Source of the DNA: DUZB01 sp963747555
GTDB taxonomy: Bacteria > Desulfobacterota > DSM-4660 > Desulfatiglandales > Desulfatiglandaceae
Assembly (NCBI GenBank): GCA_963747555.1
Contig: CAVVFZ010000034.1
Span: forward strand, 124,001-188,000
DNA: 64,000 nucleotides
Direction of reading: 5' to 3'
The translations under genes and the position numbers were made by a program. Shown here piece by piece: positions 63,602 through 64,000 of this stretch. The notes beneath the pieces were generated by a model. The model saw only the letters and a list, made by a program, of their open reading frames with translations. It made no database searches and was not told the origin of the DNA. The number at the start of each line of letters is the position of its first letter. The stretch's first letter is position 1.

Positions 63602-64000
63602 ATGGCCGATACCCCAAAACCGGAACAAACCGCGAAGATTGATCACTCTCCACCCTTGATGAAGGGGTGGATGGATACGCCAACGGAGATTAAGGCAGGT
63701 GTGGCCTGTTATGGCGCCAAACCCAAAAGCCTTGAATACGTGGGCATGCCTTATCCCAAAGAGTGGAGTCCCTTGGACGATGATTGGAAATTGCCGGAAA
63801 ACTGGAAGGAAATCATTGAAGAAGGCTTTAAGGACCGCCTGGACAAGTACCGATCCTTCAAGCTTTTCATGGATATCTGCGTCCGGTGTGGCGCCTGTGC
63901 GGACAAATGCCATTTTTTCATCGGTTCCGGCGACCCCAAGAATATGCCGGTGCTCCGCGCCGAGCTTTTCCGATCGGTGTACAGAAAGAACCACACGAAG
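63602..64000 (+). CDS. dsrK: HdrD-like iron-sulfur protein DsrK, 3' end beyond window
   Basis: Only the first 133 codons are present. GVACYGAKPKSLEYVGMPYP near residue 33 is typical of DsrK, and the ferredoxin motif CVRCGACADKCHFF (residues about 94-107) is the first of its cluster sites. The CCG catalytic domains lie outside the window. DsrK is the catalytic, cytoplasm-facing subunit of the Dsr complex. It starts ten bases after dsrM behind AAGGAG. Confidence 0.95.
   Translation, partial: MADTPKPEQTAKIDHSPPLMKGWMDTPTEIKAGVACYGAKPKSLEYVGMPYPKEWSPLDDDWKLPENWKEIIEEGFKDRLDKYRSFKLFMDICVRCGACADKCHFFIGSGDPKNMPVLRAELFRSVYRKNHTK

Overview
The window comes from a mesophilic, anaerobic sulfate-reducing deltaproteobacterium of the Desulfobacterales/Desulfatiglans type, with roughly 50% GC. 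The evidence is a dsrMK operon entering at the right end, an assimilatory-type small sulfite reductase, HdrA/HdrD-like redox proteins, an EtfBA pair beside a membrane iron-sulfur oxidoreductase, NDP-forming acyl-CoA synthetases, and enzymes that suggest growth on aromatic or other recalcitrant acids. No transposase gene, phage or CRISPR array was seen.

Layout. 0-3 kb: Fic protein, SEC-C protein, an amino-acid-type binding lipoprotein and a peroxiredoxin-like gene with an in-frame UGA that looks like selenocysteine. 3-7 kb: a gene graveyard (fragments of a sigma-54 activator, a UPF0261 protein, a possible low-molecular-weight phosphatase, an XRE regulator, a helicase and a radical SAM protein) around two intact genes, a geranylgeranyl-reductase-type flavoprotein and a DUF89 protein. 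7-26.5 kb: a long minus-strand catabolic/redox block. It holds a duplicated-domain protein of unknown function, a two-part PEP-synthase-like phosphotransferase resembling phenylphosphate synthase, a ferredoxin, a tungsten AOR-family enzyme, a tandem HdrA, an HdrD-like protein, an SDR, a phytoene-desaturase-like flavoprotein, EtfBA, an ETF:quinone-oxidoreductase-like membrane protein and an acyl-CoA synthetase alpha chain. A plus-strand LysR regulator sits inside the block. AOR + ferredoxin + HdrA + HdrD repeats the BamBCDE logic of class II benzoyl-CoA reductase; the substrate is unknown.

27-36 kb: a fused acyl-CoA synthetase with a GNAT domain, an adenylate cyclase, a PilB/GspE ATPase, RecN and a P1 peptidase. 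37-45 kb: protein quality control (DnaJ, CbpM-like, PpiD-like, ClpB). 45-52 kb: an IHF-like protein, an MsbA-like exporter, an acyl-CoA dehydrogenase, an XRE-cupin regulator, a thiolase-fold/DUF35 pair lacking both thiolase cysteines, and a sugar-nucleotide dehydratase. 53-58 kb: a Crp/Fnr regulator, a TRAP transporter and a phenylacetate-CoA-ligase-like protein, probably one uptake-and-activation module. 59-64 kb: small sulfite reductase, two tRNAs, rplM-rpsI, truA, an RsbRD-domain protein, dsrM and the start of dsrK.

Two families of non-coding mobile repeats stand out. The first has three copies of a roughly 255-bp nested palindrome; two copies have perfect 8-bp target duplications, and paired substitutions keep the arms complementary. 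The second has two near-identical 179-bp MITE-like elements in opposite orientation with 3-bp TNA duplications. Seventeen probable single-base frameshifts, fifteen of them between 11.7 and 25.4 kb, break otherwise good genes. Several lie in homopolymers, so assembly error is the first explanation to test.
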